This document shows, piece after piece, positions 8,937 to 17,128 of a stretch of 64,000 bases of DNA. Under the pieces are notes generated by a model. That model had not been told where the DNA came from. It ran no database searches and was given only the letters and a program-made list of their open reading frames with translations. The stretch's first letter is position 1, and every line of letters begins with the position of its first letter. Made by a program: the position numbers and the translations under genes. Source of the stretch: Pseudomonas putida (GTDB lineage Bacteria; Pseudomonadota; Gammaproteobacteria; Pseudomonadales; Pseudomonadaceae). The stretch is taken from positions 287,747 through 351,746 of the forward strand of contig NZ_BSKJ01000004.1 in the NCBI RefSeq assembly GCF_030159595.1, in the 5' to 3' direction.

Positions 8937-9809
8937 TTACTGGCCTTCCCGAAACCCGCTAGGGCTTACCCCCGCATGTTTGCGAAAGAACCGGCTGAAA
9001 TACCCCACATCGGCAAACCCCAGCTCATGGGCGATTGCTTTCACACTCAGGCTTGAATGCCCAAGCATGCGCTTGGCCTCCAGCACCAAACGGGCATTGA
9101 TCACGCTCATCGGCGTCATGCCCAGGTGCTCCTGGCACAGCCGCCCCAGCGTAGCCAGGGTCATGCCCAGTTCGGCCGCGTAGTCCGCCAGCGGCAAGTG
9201 CGAGCGGTAGTGCATGTCCACCCGCTCGCGAAAAGCGGTCAGCTGCTGGCTGCGCCTTGACACAGGGCGTTGCTCACCCTGGGCGACGTGCGGTTCATGA
9301 CGCAGCACCTGGATCAACAGCGTCAGTAACAGTGCCATGCTGCTGGCCACATGTTCGCGAGCGCGGTTGTGGTATTCCTCGTGCAGGGCTCGGCACAGTG
9401 GCAGCAACGGGTCCTCATCGCCTGCCCAGTGCGGCAGGGCGATCACCTGAGGTTTGCGCAGATGCGCCAGCAGGCCGGGTGCCAGCACCTGGGCGATGCT
9501 CTCCAGTGGGTGCTGGGCCGCCGTGATCACCTGGCCCTCGACCTGGCCCGCCCAATGGAAACCGTGCACCACCTGCGCCGGCACATACACCACGCAAGGC
9601 GCCTGGACCTGCAACCGCTCACTGTCGAACAGCACCTCGCCGCCACCGCTTTGCAGGTACAGCATCTGCAGCAGGCCTTCGTGACGGTGCGCGGCGATCT
9701 CCCAGTTGTGTGCGCCTGAGCGCTTGGAAATTCGCTCCACATGCAGGGCTTCGTGCCACACCGGCTGCGCGGTTTCACCGTACAGGGCGTAATTGGGGAT
9801 CTTGTTCAT
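8937..9809 (-). CDS. AraC-family transcriptional regulator (PobC/PobR-like)
   Basis: 290 residues. The N-terminal half is a cupin-type sensor (AAHRHEGLLQMLYLQSGGGEVLFDS split by strands; conserved HRH at about 41-43). The C-terminal domain has two helix-turn-helix motifs, LADYAAELGMTLATLGRLCQ and VKAIAHELGFADVGYFSRFF, with the family ending FRKHAGVSPSGFR. The layout resembles the AraC regulators that activate p-hydroxybenzoate genes. It is transcribed away from the SDR gene at 9987 with a shared 177 bp promoter region, so it probably activates the catabolic operon 9987-14341. The inducer is not readable. Confidence 0.9.
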   Translation of the reverse strand: MNKIPNYALYGETAQPVWHEALHVERISKRSGAHNWEIAAHRHEGLLQMLYLQSGGGEVLFDSERLQVQAPCVVYVPAQVVHGFHWAGQVEGQVITAAQHPLESIAQVLAPGLLAHLRKPQVIALPHWAGDEDPLLPLCRALHEEYHNRAREHVASSMALLLTLLIQVLRHEPHVAQGEQRPVSRRSQQLTAFRERVDMHYRSHLPLADYAAELGMTLATLGRLCQEHLGMTPMSVINARLVLEAKRMLGHSSLSVKAIAHELGFADVGYFSRFFRKHAGVSPSGFREGQ

Positions 9810-9986
9810 CTTGTTGTAATTGTTCTGTTCTGTACCTGGCTACTGTGCCACAGCTGCACACGGGCATCAGGGCGTAGCAGGAAAATTGACGGGAATGTGA
9901 GGCGGGTTGCACGTTTTGTCCATTCTGCAGCTGTGCCTGCCGGCCCTAGGCTGTTGCCCAGAACAAGCGAAACTCTGGAGAGCAGC
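9810..9986. promoter_or_regulatory. Divergent promoter region of the catabolic island
   Basis: 177 bp between the AraC start and the SDR start, with AT-richer stretches at both ends and no open frame with a ribosome site. A CTGGAG ribosome site lies just before the SDR ATG. I see no clear direct repeat of AraC half-sites. Confidence 0.4.
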
Positions 9987-10814
9987 ATGCATAACAACAA
10001 GATCCCCTCTCAGTGGCTGGGCCTGGACTCGGCTGTATGTGTGGTCACCGGCGCTGCTGGCGGCATTGGCGCGGTACTGGCCGCTGCCCTGGTAGAGCAG
10101 CAGGCCCATGTGGTGCTGCTGGACCGCGACCTGGACAAGTGCCGCGAACTGGCGGCCACCCTGGGTGAGCACAGTGCTGGCGAAGTCAGCGCCCTGGCCT
10201 GCGACATTGCCGACCCGGCCAGCGTGGAGCAGGCGGCTGCGCAGGTTCAGGCGCTGCATGGGCGCTGTGATGTCCTGATCAATAACGCCAGCGTGCTGCG
10301 CCCCGGCGCGCTGGACTCGCTGAGCCTGGACCTATGGAACCAGGTGCTGGCGGTCAACCTCAGTGGCTACCTGTTGTGTGCCCAAGCCTTTGGCCGTTCG
10401 ATGCTGGTCCGCGGCCAAGGCCGTATCGTGCATGTGGCCTCGATCGCTGCCCATTACCCGCAACCCAACAGTGGTGCTTACAGCGCGGCGAAGGCCGGCG
10501 TCAGCATGCTGTCGCGGCAAATTGCCGTGGAGTGGGGGCCACGCGGTGTGCGCAGCAATGCGGTGTGCCCGGGGTTGATCCGCACGCCATTGTCGGCGGC
10601 TTTTTATGCCGACCCGCAGGTGGAGCGTCAGCGTTGCGCCATGACCGCCAACCGGCGCATTGGTGAACCGCAGGATATCGCCGAGGCTGTGCTGTTCCTG
10701 GCCAGCCGCCGCGCCGACTACATCAATGGCGCAGAACTGACCGTGGATGGCGGCCTGGAGAGCATGCCCATGGCACTGATCCCGCGCCCGGGCTTCGAGG
10801 GGGCAGGCCAATGA
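9987..10814 (+). CDS. Short-chain dehydrogenase/reductase
   Basis: 275 residues from ATG 9987, with CTGGAGAG as ribosome site. Classical SDR features: TGAAGGIG at residues 21-28 for dinucleotide binding, NNAS at 99-102, catalytic Ser152, Tyr165 and Lys169 (YSAAK), and an Asp after strand 2 (LLDRD) that favours NAD(H). It would oxidise or reduce a hydroxyl/ketone on a ring or chain. It overlaps the next gene by 4 bp (ATGA), so it is translationally coupled to the flavoprotein. Together they suggest alcohol oxidation followed by ring desaturation. Confidence 0.92.
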   Translation: MHNNKIPSQWLGLDSAVCVVTGAAGGIGAVLAAALVEQQAHVVLLDRDLDKCRELAATLGEHSAGEVSALACDIADPASVEQAAAQVQALHGRCDVLINNASVLRPGALDSLSLDLWNQVLAVNLSGYLLCAQAFGRSMLVRGQGRIVHVASIAAHYPQPNSGAYSAAKAGVSMLSRQIAVEWGPRGVRSNAVCPGLIRTPLSAAFYADPQVERQRCAMTANRRIGEPQDIAEAVLFLASRRADYINGAELTVDGGLESMPMALIPRPGFEGAGQ

Positions 10815-12529
10815 ACACGCGCAACTGCGATGTACTGGTGATCGGCGCAGGCGCTGGCGGCCTGGCGACAGCCATCACGGCGAAAAAGCTCGGCCTGGAT
10901 GTCATCGTCATCGAAAAGGACGACTGTTTTGGCGGCACCACGGCATTTTCGGGTGGCGTGTTGTGGGTACCGGGCAACCGGTACGGGGCCAACGACAGCT
11001 ACGAGGCTGCCATGACCTATTTGCGCAACGAAGCCGGTGCCTGCTTCGATGCGGCGGGGGTCGAGGCCTTCTTGCGCCACGCACCGCAGATGGTGGCGTT
11101 TTTCGAGCGTGAAACGGCGGTCAAGTTCGTGCCCACGTTGTACCCCGACTATCACCCGCAGGTGGAGGGCGGCGTCGATGTGGGCCGCTCGATACTGGCC
11201 GCACCTTACGACATCCGTGGCCTGGGGCCCGACATGGCGCGCCTGCGCCCGCCCCTGAAGACCATCACTTTCATCGGCATGATGTTCAATTCGTCGAATG
11301 CCGACCTCAAGCATTTCTTCAATGTCACCCGTTCGCTGACCTCGTTCGTGTATGTGGCCAAGCGGCTGATGACCCATTTGAAGGAGCTGGCCCTGTACCG
11401 ACGCGGCACCCAGGTTACCAGTGGTAATGCGCTGGCGGCGCGGCTGGTACGCTCGGCGCTGGACCTGGGCATCCCGATTCTCACAGGTACCCCGGCGCGG
11501 CAGTTGCTGCGCGAAGGTGAGCGGGTGGTGGGCGCCCTGGCCGGGCAGGGCGGCAACGAGCTGCGCATTCAGGCCCGGCGTGGGGTGGTGCTGGCCTGTG
11601 GCGGTTTCTCCCATGACTTGCAACGGCTGCGCCAGGCCTACCCGCATGTGCGCCGTGGTGGCGAGCATTTTTCGCCGGTGCCGGCAGGTAATACCGGCGA
11701 TGGCGCGCACATGGCCGAGGCGCTGGGGGCCAAGGTCGATATCCGCTTGCAGGCAGCTGCAGCCTGGATGCCAGTGTCCAAGGTGCCGGTGGGAGGCGGG
11801 CGGCATATTGCCTTTCCGCATTTGCTCGACCGCTACAAGCCGGGGGTGATCGGCGTGCTGCGTTCGGGCCGGCGTTTCACTAACGAGTCGAACGCCTACC
11901 ATGACGTGGGTGCGGCGCTCATCGAAGCCTGTGCCGACCAGGCAGAAACCGCCATGTGGCTGGTGTGCGACCGCCGCACTTTGGCCAAGTACGGCCTGGG
12001 TTTTGCCAAGCCTGCACCAATGCCGCTGGGGCCATTGCTGCGTAACGGCTACCTGCTCAAGGGCAAGACCCTGGCCGAGCTGGCGGGCAAGGCTGGTATC
12101 GATGCGCAAGGGCTGGAGCGGACGGTGCGCGAGTACAACCTCGGCGCGGTCCACGGCGAAGACCGCCAGTTCGGTCGCGGCAGCACCTGCTTCAACCGCT
12201 ACTTGGCCGACCCGCAGCAACAGCCCAATCCGTGTGTGGCGCCGGTGGGCGAGGGGCCGTATTTTGCCGTGAAGGTCATCATGGGTGACCTGGGCACCTT
12301 CGACGGGCTACGCACTAGCGTGGTCGGTGAAGTGCTGGCAGCTGACGGGCAGGCCATCGACGGCCTGTATGCGGTAGGTAACGACCGCGCCAGCATCATG
12401 GGCGGCAATTACCCCGGTGCGGGTATCACCTTGGGGCCGATCATGACCTTTGGCTACATCACCGGGCGTCACCTGGCGGGTGTCGAGCAGGGGCTGTCGG
12501 CTGCGGGCAACACACGCGAGGTGGCGTGA
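10811..12529 (+). CDS. FAD-dependent dehydrogenase (3-ketosteroid delta1-dehydrogenase / fumarate reductase flavoprotein family)
   Basis: 572 residues. The N-terminal Rossmann motif VLVIGAGAGGLATAITA binds FAD and is followed by VIVIEKDDCFGGTTAFSGG, the typical adenine-ribose and flavin contact. The C-terminal YAVGNDRASIMGGNYPGAGI is the family's second FAD-binding stretch. Homologues desaturate cyclic ketones next to the carbonyl (3-ketosteroids, 4-oxocyclohexanecarboxylate) or act on related unsaturated substrates. The coupling to an SDR and an aromatic-acid transporter favours a ring-ketone substrate, but this is inference. Confidence 0.9.
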   Translation: MNTRNCDVLVIGAGAGGLATAITAKKLGLDVIVIEKDDCFGGTTAFSGGVLWVPGNRYGANDSYEAAMTYLRNEAGACFDAAGVEAFLRHAPQMVAFFERETAVKFVPTLYPDYHPQVEGGVDVGRSILAAPYDIRGLGPDMARLRPPLKTITFIGMMFNSSNADLKHFFNVTRSLTSFVYVAKRLMTHLKELALYRRGTQVTSGNALAARLVRSALDLGIPILTGTPARQLLREGERVVGALAGQGGNELRIQARRGVVLACGGFSHDLQRLRQAYPHVRRGGEHFSPVPAGNTGDGAHMAEALGAKVDIRLQAAAAWMPVSKVPVGGGRHIAFPHLLDRYKPGVIGVLRSGRRFTNESNAYHDVGAALIEACADQAETAMWLVCDRRTLAKYGLGFAKPAPMPLGPLLRNGYLLKGKTLAELAGKAGIDAQGLERTVREYNLGAVHGEDRQFGRGSTCFNRYLADPQQQPNPCVAPVGEGPYFAVKVIMGDLGTFDGLRTSVVGEVLAADGQAIDGLYAVGNDRASIMGGNYPGAGITLGPIMTFGYITGRHLAGVEQGLSAAGNTREVA

Positions 12530-12852
12530 TGGACAAGCCCGTCGTCGACCACCGCATCTACACCATCCGCCCGCGCTGCATGGTGGCCTTCCTCGAGGCC
12601 TTCGACCAGTTGGCAATGCCGATCCTGCTGCGCCACCTCGGCGTCCCCCTGGCGCTCTACACCAGCAGCATCGGGCCGTTGAACCAGGTGGTGCACTTGT
12701 GGGGCTATGACAGCCTCGATGATTTCGAGAAGCGCAGCGCGGCAAGGGATGCCGACCCGGACTTTGCCGCCTATCTGCACGCCACCCGTGATCTGGTGGT
12801 GGCGCAGGAGACGCGCATCATAAGGCCTGTGCGCTTACCCAGCCTGGGCTGA
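12529..12852 (+). CDS. NIPSNAP family protein
   Basis: 107 residues, ATG 12529 overlapping the flavoprotein stop (TGATG). The pattern IYTIRPRCMVAFLEAF, then LALYTSSIGPLNQVVHLWGYDSL split in two, then a D-x-F-E-x-R-x-A helix, is the NIPSNAP fold, a dimeric alpha/beta barrel. Members occur in several catabolic operons with no agreed enzymatic role, perhaps binding or isomerising a ring intermediate. The tight coupling to the oxidoreductases says it acts in the same pathway. Confidence 0.85.
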   Translation: MDKPVVDHRIYTIRPRCMVAFLEAFDQLAMPILLRHLGVPLALYTSSIGPLNQVVHLWGYDSLDDFEKRSAARDADPDFAAYLHATRDLVVAQETRIIRPVRLPSLG

Positions 12853-12886
12853 AACACCGTCATAAAAACAACAACAGGTGATACCC

Positions 12887-14341
12887 ATGAACAACAACAC
12901 GCTCGACGTGCGCCAATTGATCGACCAGCAACCCATAGGCCATTACCAGAAATGGGTGGTGTTCCTCGGCTTCCTCATCATTGCACTGGACGGTCTGGAC
13001 GTCGCCATCATCGGCTTCATTGCCCCACAACTGAAAAGCGACTGGGGGTTGGGTGCACAAAGCCTGGGCCCGGTATTGAGCGCCGCGTTGATCGGCCTGG
13101 CCCTCGGTGCGCTGATTGCCGGGCCCCTGGCGGACCGCTATGGGCGCAAGGCGGTATTACTGTGCAGCGTGCTGCTGTTCGGCATCTGGACCTTGGCCTC
13201 GGCTTTCTCCCCCAACCTGGAAACCCTGGTCGCCCTGCGCTTTCTTACGGGGTTGGGGCTGGGCGCTGCCATGCCCAATGCCAGCACGCTGGTCAGCGAG
13301 TACGCCCCGGCACGCAGCCGCTCACTGCTGATCACCCTTGCATTTTGCGGGTTCTCACTCGGCGCGGCGGCCGGTGGCTTCGTCAGCGCCTGGATGATCC
13401 CCAACCTTGGCTGGCGCAGTGTCTTGGTGTTGGGCGGGGTGTTGCCGTTAGTGGTCTTACCGCTGTTGTACTGGCGTCTGCCAGAATCGGTGACCTTTCT
13501 GGTCAGCAAAGGTGCGGACCGCCAGCGCATTCTGGCCATCGTCCGCCACTTGGCCCCTGATCAGGTGAACGACGACAGTACCTTTGTCATGCCTCGGAAA
13601 ACCCAGGCTGCCGGCGGTGCGATTGGCACCATCCTCTCGCCACGCTATCGCTTTGGTACATGCATGCTTTGGGGCGGCTATGTGCTGGCACTGTTTCTGG
13701 TTTACCTGTTCAGCGGCTGGCTGCCGACGCTGGTGAAAGAGGGCGGTGGTTTTTCGGTAGCCGAAGCCGCCATCGTCACGGCCTGTTTTCAGATTGGCGG
13801 ACCGGTGGGGGCAATTTCGGTAGGTTGGGCCATGGACCGTCACCCAGCGCAACGTGTACTGGTGCTGACGTTTCTGTTCAGCGGTGCGGTGATTTTTGCG
13901 ATCGGCCAGGTCGCCACAGACTTCGCCTGGCTGTGCGCGGTCGCGAGTGCCGCGGGCTTTGGCCTGAATGGGGCCAGTGTTGGCATGAATGCGCTGGCGG
14001 CGGCTTTCTACCCGACTGAAGCACGGGCGACCGGGGCCAGCTGGATGAGCGGCATCGGGCGAATAGGGGCGATCCTCAGTGCTTTTGCCGGGGCGCAGAT
14101 GCTGGCATTGGGCTGGAGCTTCGCCCAAGTGTTCGCTTCGCTGCTGTTGCCGGCCGGGCTGGCGGCCTTGGCGATGTGGCTGCAAGGTTGGCATGCTGCA
14201 CGGCAGCTTAGCGCTCCAGGCTGTACATCCGGCATTCTGCCAACAACGCCAACAGGTTCGGCTCCCGCTCCCGCGCCTTCAAGAACACCACACCAATATG
14301 CTGCTGCAAGCGATATTGCGGCTTCAAGGCAATCAACCTGA
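12887..14341 (+). CDS. MFS transporter, aromatic acid:H+ symporter family (PcaK/BenK-like)
   Basis: 484 residues from ATG 12887. Twelve hydrophobic segments are predicted. The first helix carries ALDGLDVAIIGF, the D-G-x-D motif of the AAHS family, and loop 2-3 has GPLADRYGRKA. Members import benzoate-like or hydroaromatic acids with protons. The gene closes the operon that starts at 9987. The last 40 or so residues after WHAARQL are Pro/Ser/Thr rich, unlike the family, and run 134 bp into the convergent LysR gene. The stop may have been lost by a small mutation, or the extension may be native. Confidence 0.9.
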   Translation: MNNNTLDVRQLIDQQPIGHYQKWVVFLGFLIIALDGLDVAIIGFIAPQLKSDWGLGAQSLGPVLSAALIGLALGALIAGPLADRYGRKAVLLCSVLLFGIWTLASAFSPNLETLVALRFLTGLGLGAAMPNASTLVSEYAPARSRSLLITLAFCGFSLGAAAGGFVSAWMIPNLGWRSVLVLGGVLPLVVLPLLYWRLPESVTFLVSKGADRQRILAIVRHLAPDQVNDDSTFVMPRKTQAAGGAIGTILSPRYRFGTCMLWGGYVLALFLVYLFSGWLPTLVKEGGGFSVAEAAIVTACFQIGGPVGAISVGWAMDRHPAQRVLVLTFLFSGAVIFAIGQVATDFAWLCAVASAAGFGLNGASVGMNALAAAFYPTEARATGASWMSGIGRIGAILSAFAGAQMLALGWSFAQVFASLLLPAGLAALAMWLQGWHAARQLSAPGCTSGILPTTPTGSAPAPAPSRTPHQYAAASDIAASRQST

Positions 14342-15119
14342 CGCGGTTTTCGTATACCGCCGCGATGCGCCCGGGCAGCAGGGCGAAGCCCACGCCCGAG
14401 CTGACCATGCTCAGCAGGGTGAAGATATCGTTCACCTGCATGGCCACCTTCGGTTCGAAGCCGGCCTGCTGGAACACCCGTGCGCCATCGCGGTGGGTGG
14501 CGAAGCCCTGGGTCAGGGTAATGAACGTGGAGTCGGCGAGGTCGGCCAGGTCCACCTCGTCTTGCCCGGCGAAGGGCGAGTCGGTGGGGACAGCGAGGAA
14601 GATGTCGTCGGAGAACAGCGGCAACTGCTCGCAGGCCGGGTCGCTGACGCTTTCGTCGAGGGAGACCAGGATGGCTTCCAGTTCGTGGTTCTTCAGGCGT
14701 TGCAGCAGGTCGACGTTGGAGCCCAGGGTCAGGTCGATGTTCAGTTCGCTGCGTCGCAGTTTCAGGCCCATGACCAGCTTGGGCACGGTCTTCACCGTCA
14801 GCGAATAGAGTGCGCCCAGGCGGAAGCGCTCGGCATAGAAGCCGGCGGCTTCGCGGGTTTGGCGCACCATCTGCTCAGCGTCCTGAATCAGCTGGCGGGC
14901 TTTCTTTTCCAGTACATAGGCACTTTCCAGCGGGATCAGCTGGCGGCCTTCGTGCTTGAACAGCGGGCAGCGCAGGGCGCTTTCCAGCGAGTGGATGGCG
15001 CGATGTACGCTGACCGCGCTGGTAGACAGCTCGGCAGCGGCGCGGCCGAGGTTGCCGGTGCGCATGAAGGCGAGGAAGGTTTCCAGCTTTTTAAGCGTCA
15101 GTTCTTCGTCGATCAGCAT
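14208..15119 (-). CDS. LysR-family transcriptional regulator
   Basis: 303 residues with an N-terminal winged helix-turn-helix (LETFLAFMRTGNLGRAAAEL, then VSVHRAIHSLE) and a LysR effector domain with FITLTQGFATH and a Gly-Val-Gly-Phe-Ala-Leu-Leu-Pro motif. The N-terminus resembles MdcR-type malonate regulators, but no malonate decarboxylase genes are near, so I do not assign that name. It converges on the aromatic-acid transporter and overlaps its 3' end by 134 bp. It could regulate the catabolic island or the HAD gene upstream of it, or neither. Confidence 0.88.
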   Translation of the reverse strand: MLIDEELTLKKLETFLAFMRTGNLGRAAAELSTSAVSVHRAIHSLESALRCPLFKHEGRQLIPLESAYVLEKKARQLIQDAEQMVRQTREAAGFYAERFRLGALYSLTVKTVPKLVMGLKLRRSELNIDLTLGSNVDLLQRLKNHELEAILVSLDESVSDPACEQLPLFSDDIFLAVPTDSPFAGQDEVDLADLADSTFITLTQGFATHRDGARVFQQAGFEPKVAMQVNDIFTLLSMVSSGVGFALLPGRIAAVYENRVRLIALKPQYRLQQHIGVVFLKAREREPNLLALLAECRMYSLER

Positions 15120-15135
15120 GGGCGGCCTTGAGTGG

Positions 15136-15792
15136 TCATTGCATGGACTCGATCAATGCCCACAATGCCGGCTCATCGAAGTCATTCACAACCAGCCCAG
15201 CCCCCGCTGCCAGCAACCGCTGCGGCGTCTGAGTGGTGGCCACGCCCACGGTGAAGATCCCTGCTGCACTGGCCGCCGCCACCCCTGGTAATGAATCCTC
15301 GAAGGCCAGCGCTTGCGCGGCTTTGGCGCCCAGCCGCTGCAGCCCGGTGAGGTAGGGCAGCGGGTCTGGCTTGGGCCGTGCCAGTTCCTCGGCCACCAGC
15401 ACATGCTCGAAGCGCTGGCCAAGGCCCATGGCGTTCAGCATGTGCTCGGCGTTCAGCCGGGGTGCGTTGGTGACCACGCACATGCCGATGTTGCGCGCCT
15501 GGGCATGTTCCAGCAAGCGCAGCAGGCCCGGCATTGGCTCAAGGGATGGCGACATGTCGCGGAACAATGCCTCCTTGCGGTCGGCCAGCGCCTTGCACTG
15601 TTCGGCACTGGCACCGCTGAACAGCTCGGCGAACAGCTCGCCGTTGGCGCGACCGCTGACCTGGGCATCGAACTGCGCCTGGCTCAGCGCGCGGCCATCA
15701 TGCTCATGCAGCAGCTGTCGAAAGGCCTGCAGGTGCAGGGTATCCGTGTCGGTGAGGGTTCCGTCGAGGTCGAACAGCAGGGCGGTCAGCAT
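15136..15792 (-). CDS. HAD-superfamily phosphatase (beta-phosphoglucomutase/phosphoglycolate type)
   Basis: 218 residues. HAD motif I is FDLDGTLTDTD (residues 7-17), with the nucleophile Asp8 and acid/base Asp10; motif II is VVTNAP; motif III/IV is KPDPLPYL and ALAFEDSLPGV. A helical cap lies between motif I and II (subclass IA). It would hydrolyse a small phosphate ester such as a sugar phosphate or phosphoglycolate. It starts about 100 bp from lexA2 in the opposite direction, so the two share a promoter region. That does not show that LexA2 controls it. Confidence 0.88.
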   Translation of the reverse strand: MLTALLFDLDGTLTDTDTLHLQAFRQLLHEHDGRALSQAQFDAQVSGRANGELFAELFSGASAEQCKALADRKEALFRDMSPSLEPMPGLLRLLEHAQARNIGMCVVTNAPRLNAEHMLNAMGLGQRFEHVLVAEELARPKPDPLPYLTGLQRLGAKAAQALAFEDSLPGVAAASAAGIFTVGVATTQTPQRLLAAGAGLVVNDFDEPALWALIESMQ

Positions 15793-15878
15793 GGGATATC
15801 CAAATCAAAAAAACACACGCCAGGGGATCATAACCAAAGCTGACGACGAAGGGGGCTGTTCAGTGTGCTCCGAAAAGA

Positions 15879-15890
15879 GTACAAATGTGC
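15879..15890 (+). promoter_or_regulatory. LexA2 operator (GTACAAATGTGC)
   Basis: The site fits GTACN4GTGC, the motif I recall as established for P. putida LexA2. With flanks it reads GAGTACAAATGTGCTCC (15877-15893), a near-palindrome. It ends 3 bases before the chosen lexA2 ATG at 15894 and contains the alternative ATG at 15885, which argues for the downstream start. Binding here would block the promoter and self-repress the four-gene operon. A further copy of GTGCTCC lies at 15865-15871. Confidence 0.88.
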
Positions 15891-15893
15891 TCC

Positions 15894-16502
15894 ATGGACA
15901 ATCTTACCCCCAAACGCCGCGCCATTTTCGAATTCATTCGTGAGCGCATTGCCGACCATGGCCAGCCGCCAAGCCTGGCCGATATCGCCACGCGCTTCGG
16001 TTTTGCCTCGCGCAGTGTCGCGCGCAAGCACATCACTGCCCTGTGCCAGGCCGGTTACATCGATGTCACGCCGAACCAGGCGCGGGGCATTCGCCTGGCC
16101 GAACCACTGCGCCGGCCAGAAATCCTCGAAGTACCGGTGCTGGGCCAGGTGGCGGCAGGTGCCCCCATCGGCCCGGACCTGGGCATCCACGAACAGTTGC
16201 TGCTCGACCCCAGCCTGTTCCGCCGTACACCGGATTACCTGCTGAAGGTGCGTGGCGATTCGATGATCGACGACGGCATTTTCGACGGTGATCTGGTTGG
16301 CATTCTTCAGCAGGCCGACGCCCGCGATGGCCAGATCGTGGTGGCGCGCCTGGATGGGGAAGTGACCATCAAGCGCCTGCAACGCAAGGGCAGCCATTAC
16401 AGGCTGTTGCCACGCAACCCGGCCTATGCGCCCATCGATGTGAAGCCTGAACAGGAATTTTTCATCGAAGGCGTGTTCTGCGGCTTGCTGAGGCGTGACT
16501 GA
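15894..16502 (+). CDS. lexA2: LexA2 SOS repressor
   Basis: 202 residues from ATG 15894. The N-terminal winged helix (PKRRAIFEFIRERIADHG, then PSLADIATRFGFASRSVARK) differs from canonical LexA and fits the LexA2 branch. The C-terminal S24 protease has the cleavage site Ala88-Gly89 (VAAGAP), Ser123 in GDSM and Lys160 in TIKRL, so RecA-stimulated self-cleavage should be intact. By family knowledge it represses itself and the imuA-imuB-dnaE2 genes behind it. Its stop overlaps the imuA start (TGATG), the first of a chain of overlaps that makes this a single operon. Confidence 0.96.
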   Translation: MDNLTPKRRAIFEFIRERIADHGQPPSLADIATRFGFASRSVARKHITALCQAGYIDVTPNQARGIRLAEPLRRPEILEVPVLGQVAAGAPIGPDLGIHEQLLLDPSLFRRTPDYLLKVRGDSMIDDGIFDGDLVGILQQADARDGQIVVARLDGEVTIKRLQRKGSHYRLLPRNPAYAPIDVKPEQEFFIEGVFCGLLRRD

Positions 16503-17122
16503 TGGGCGCGGTGGTCGACCTCGACAGGCTGCTCGACCAGCGCCGGATATGGCGCGGCCGGCAGGCCCTGGCGCGGCCACTCGGGTTGCAGCCCACAGGC
16601 CATGCGGCCCTCGACGAGCGCTTGCCGGAAGGCGGCTGGCCAGCGTCCGCACTCAGCGAGCTGTTGCTGGCCAGCCCCGGTTGTGGCGAATTGCAGTTGT
16701 TGTGGCCAACCCTGGCCCGGCTGAGCGCTGAAGCCAGCCGGGTGGTGCTGGTGGCACCGCCGTTCATTCCGTATGCACCGGCCTGGCAGTCGGCCGGGGT
16801 GGACCTGCGCTGGCTGGTACAGGTGGATGCCGAACCTGCCGATGCCCTGTGGGCTGCTGAACAGTGCCTGCGTTCGGGCAGTTGTGCGGCGGTACTGTGC
16901 TGGCCGGCGCGTGCCGATGACCGCGCCCTGCGGCGTTTGCAGGTGGCCGCCGAAACCGGCCAGGCGCTGGCCTTTGCCTGCAGGCCACAGCAGGCGGCGC
17001 ACAACCCTTCACCGGCAGCACTGCGCATTGCCGTCGACACTCGCCCGGCGCAATGGCGCGTCTTGAAAAGCCGTGGCGGCATGCCGCCGGCGCTGCCCAT
17101 TGCCTGCCCGGGCCGGGGCTGA
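16502..17122 (+). CDS. imuA: ImuA, translesion synthesis accessory protein (SulA/RecA-like)
   Basis: 206 residues. The RecA-related fold is visible from GHAALDERLPEGGWPASALSE-type sequence through LLASPGCGELQLLWP. The nominal P-loop is SPGCGE, without the Lys of a true Walker A, so nucleotide binding is doubtful, as in other ImuA proteins. ImuA works with ImuB and DnaE2 in damage-induced mutagenesis. It overlaps the lexA2 stop and ends 6 bases before imuB. The C-terminus is rich in Pro and Gly. Confidence 0.93.
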   Translation: MGAVVDLDRLLDQRRIWRGRQALARPLGLQPTGHAALDERLPEGGWPASALSELLLASPGCGELQLLWPTLARLSAEASRVVLVAPPFIPYAPAWQSAGVDLRWLVQVDAEPADALWAAEQCLRSGSCAAVLCWPARADDRALRRLQVAAETGQALAFACRPQQAAHNPSPAALRIAVDTRPAQWRVLKSRGGMPPALPIACPGRG

Positions 17123-17128
17123 TGCACC

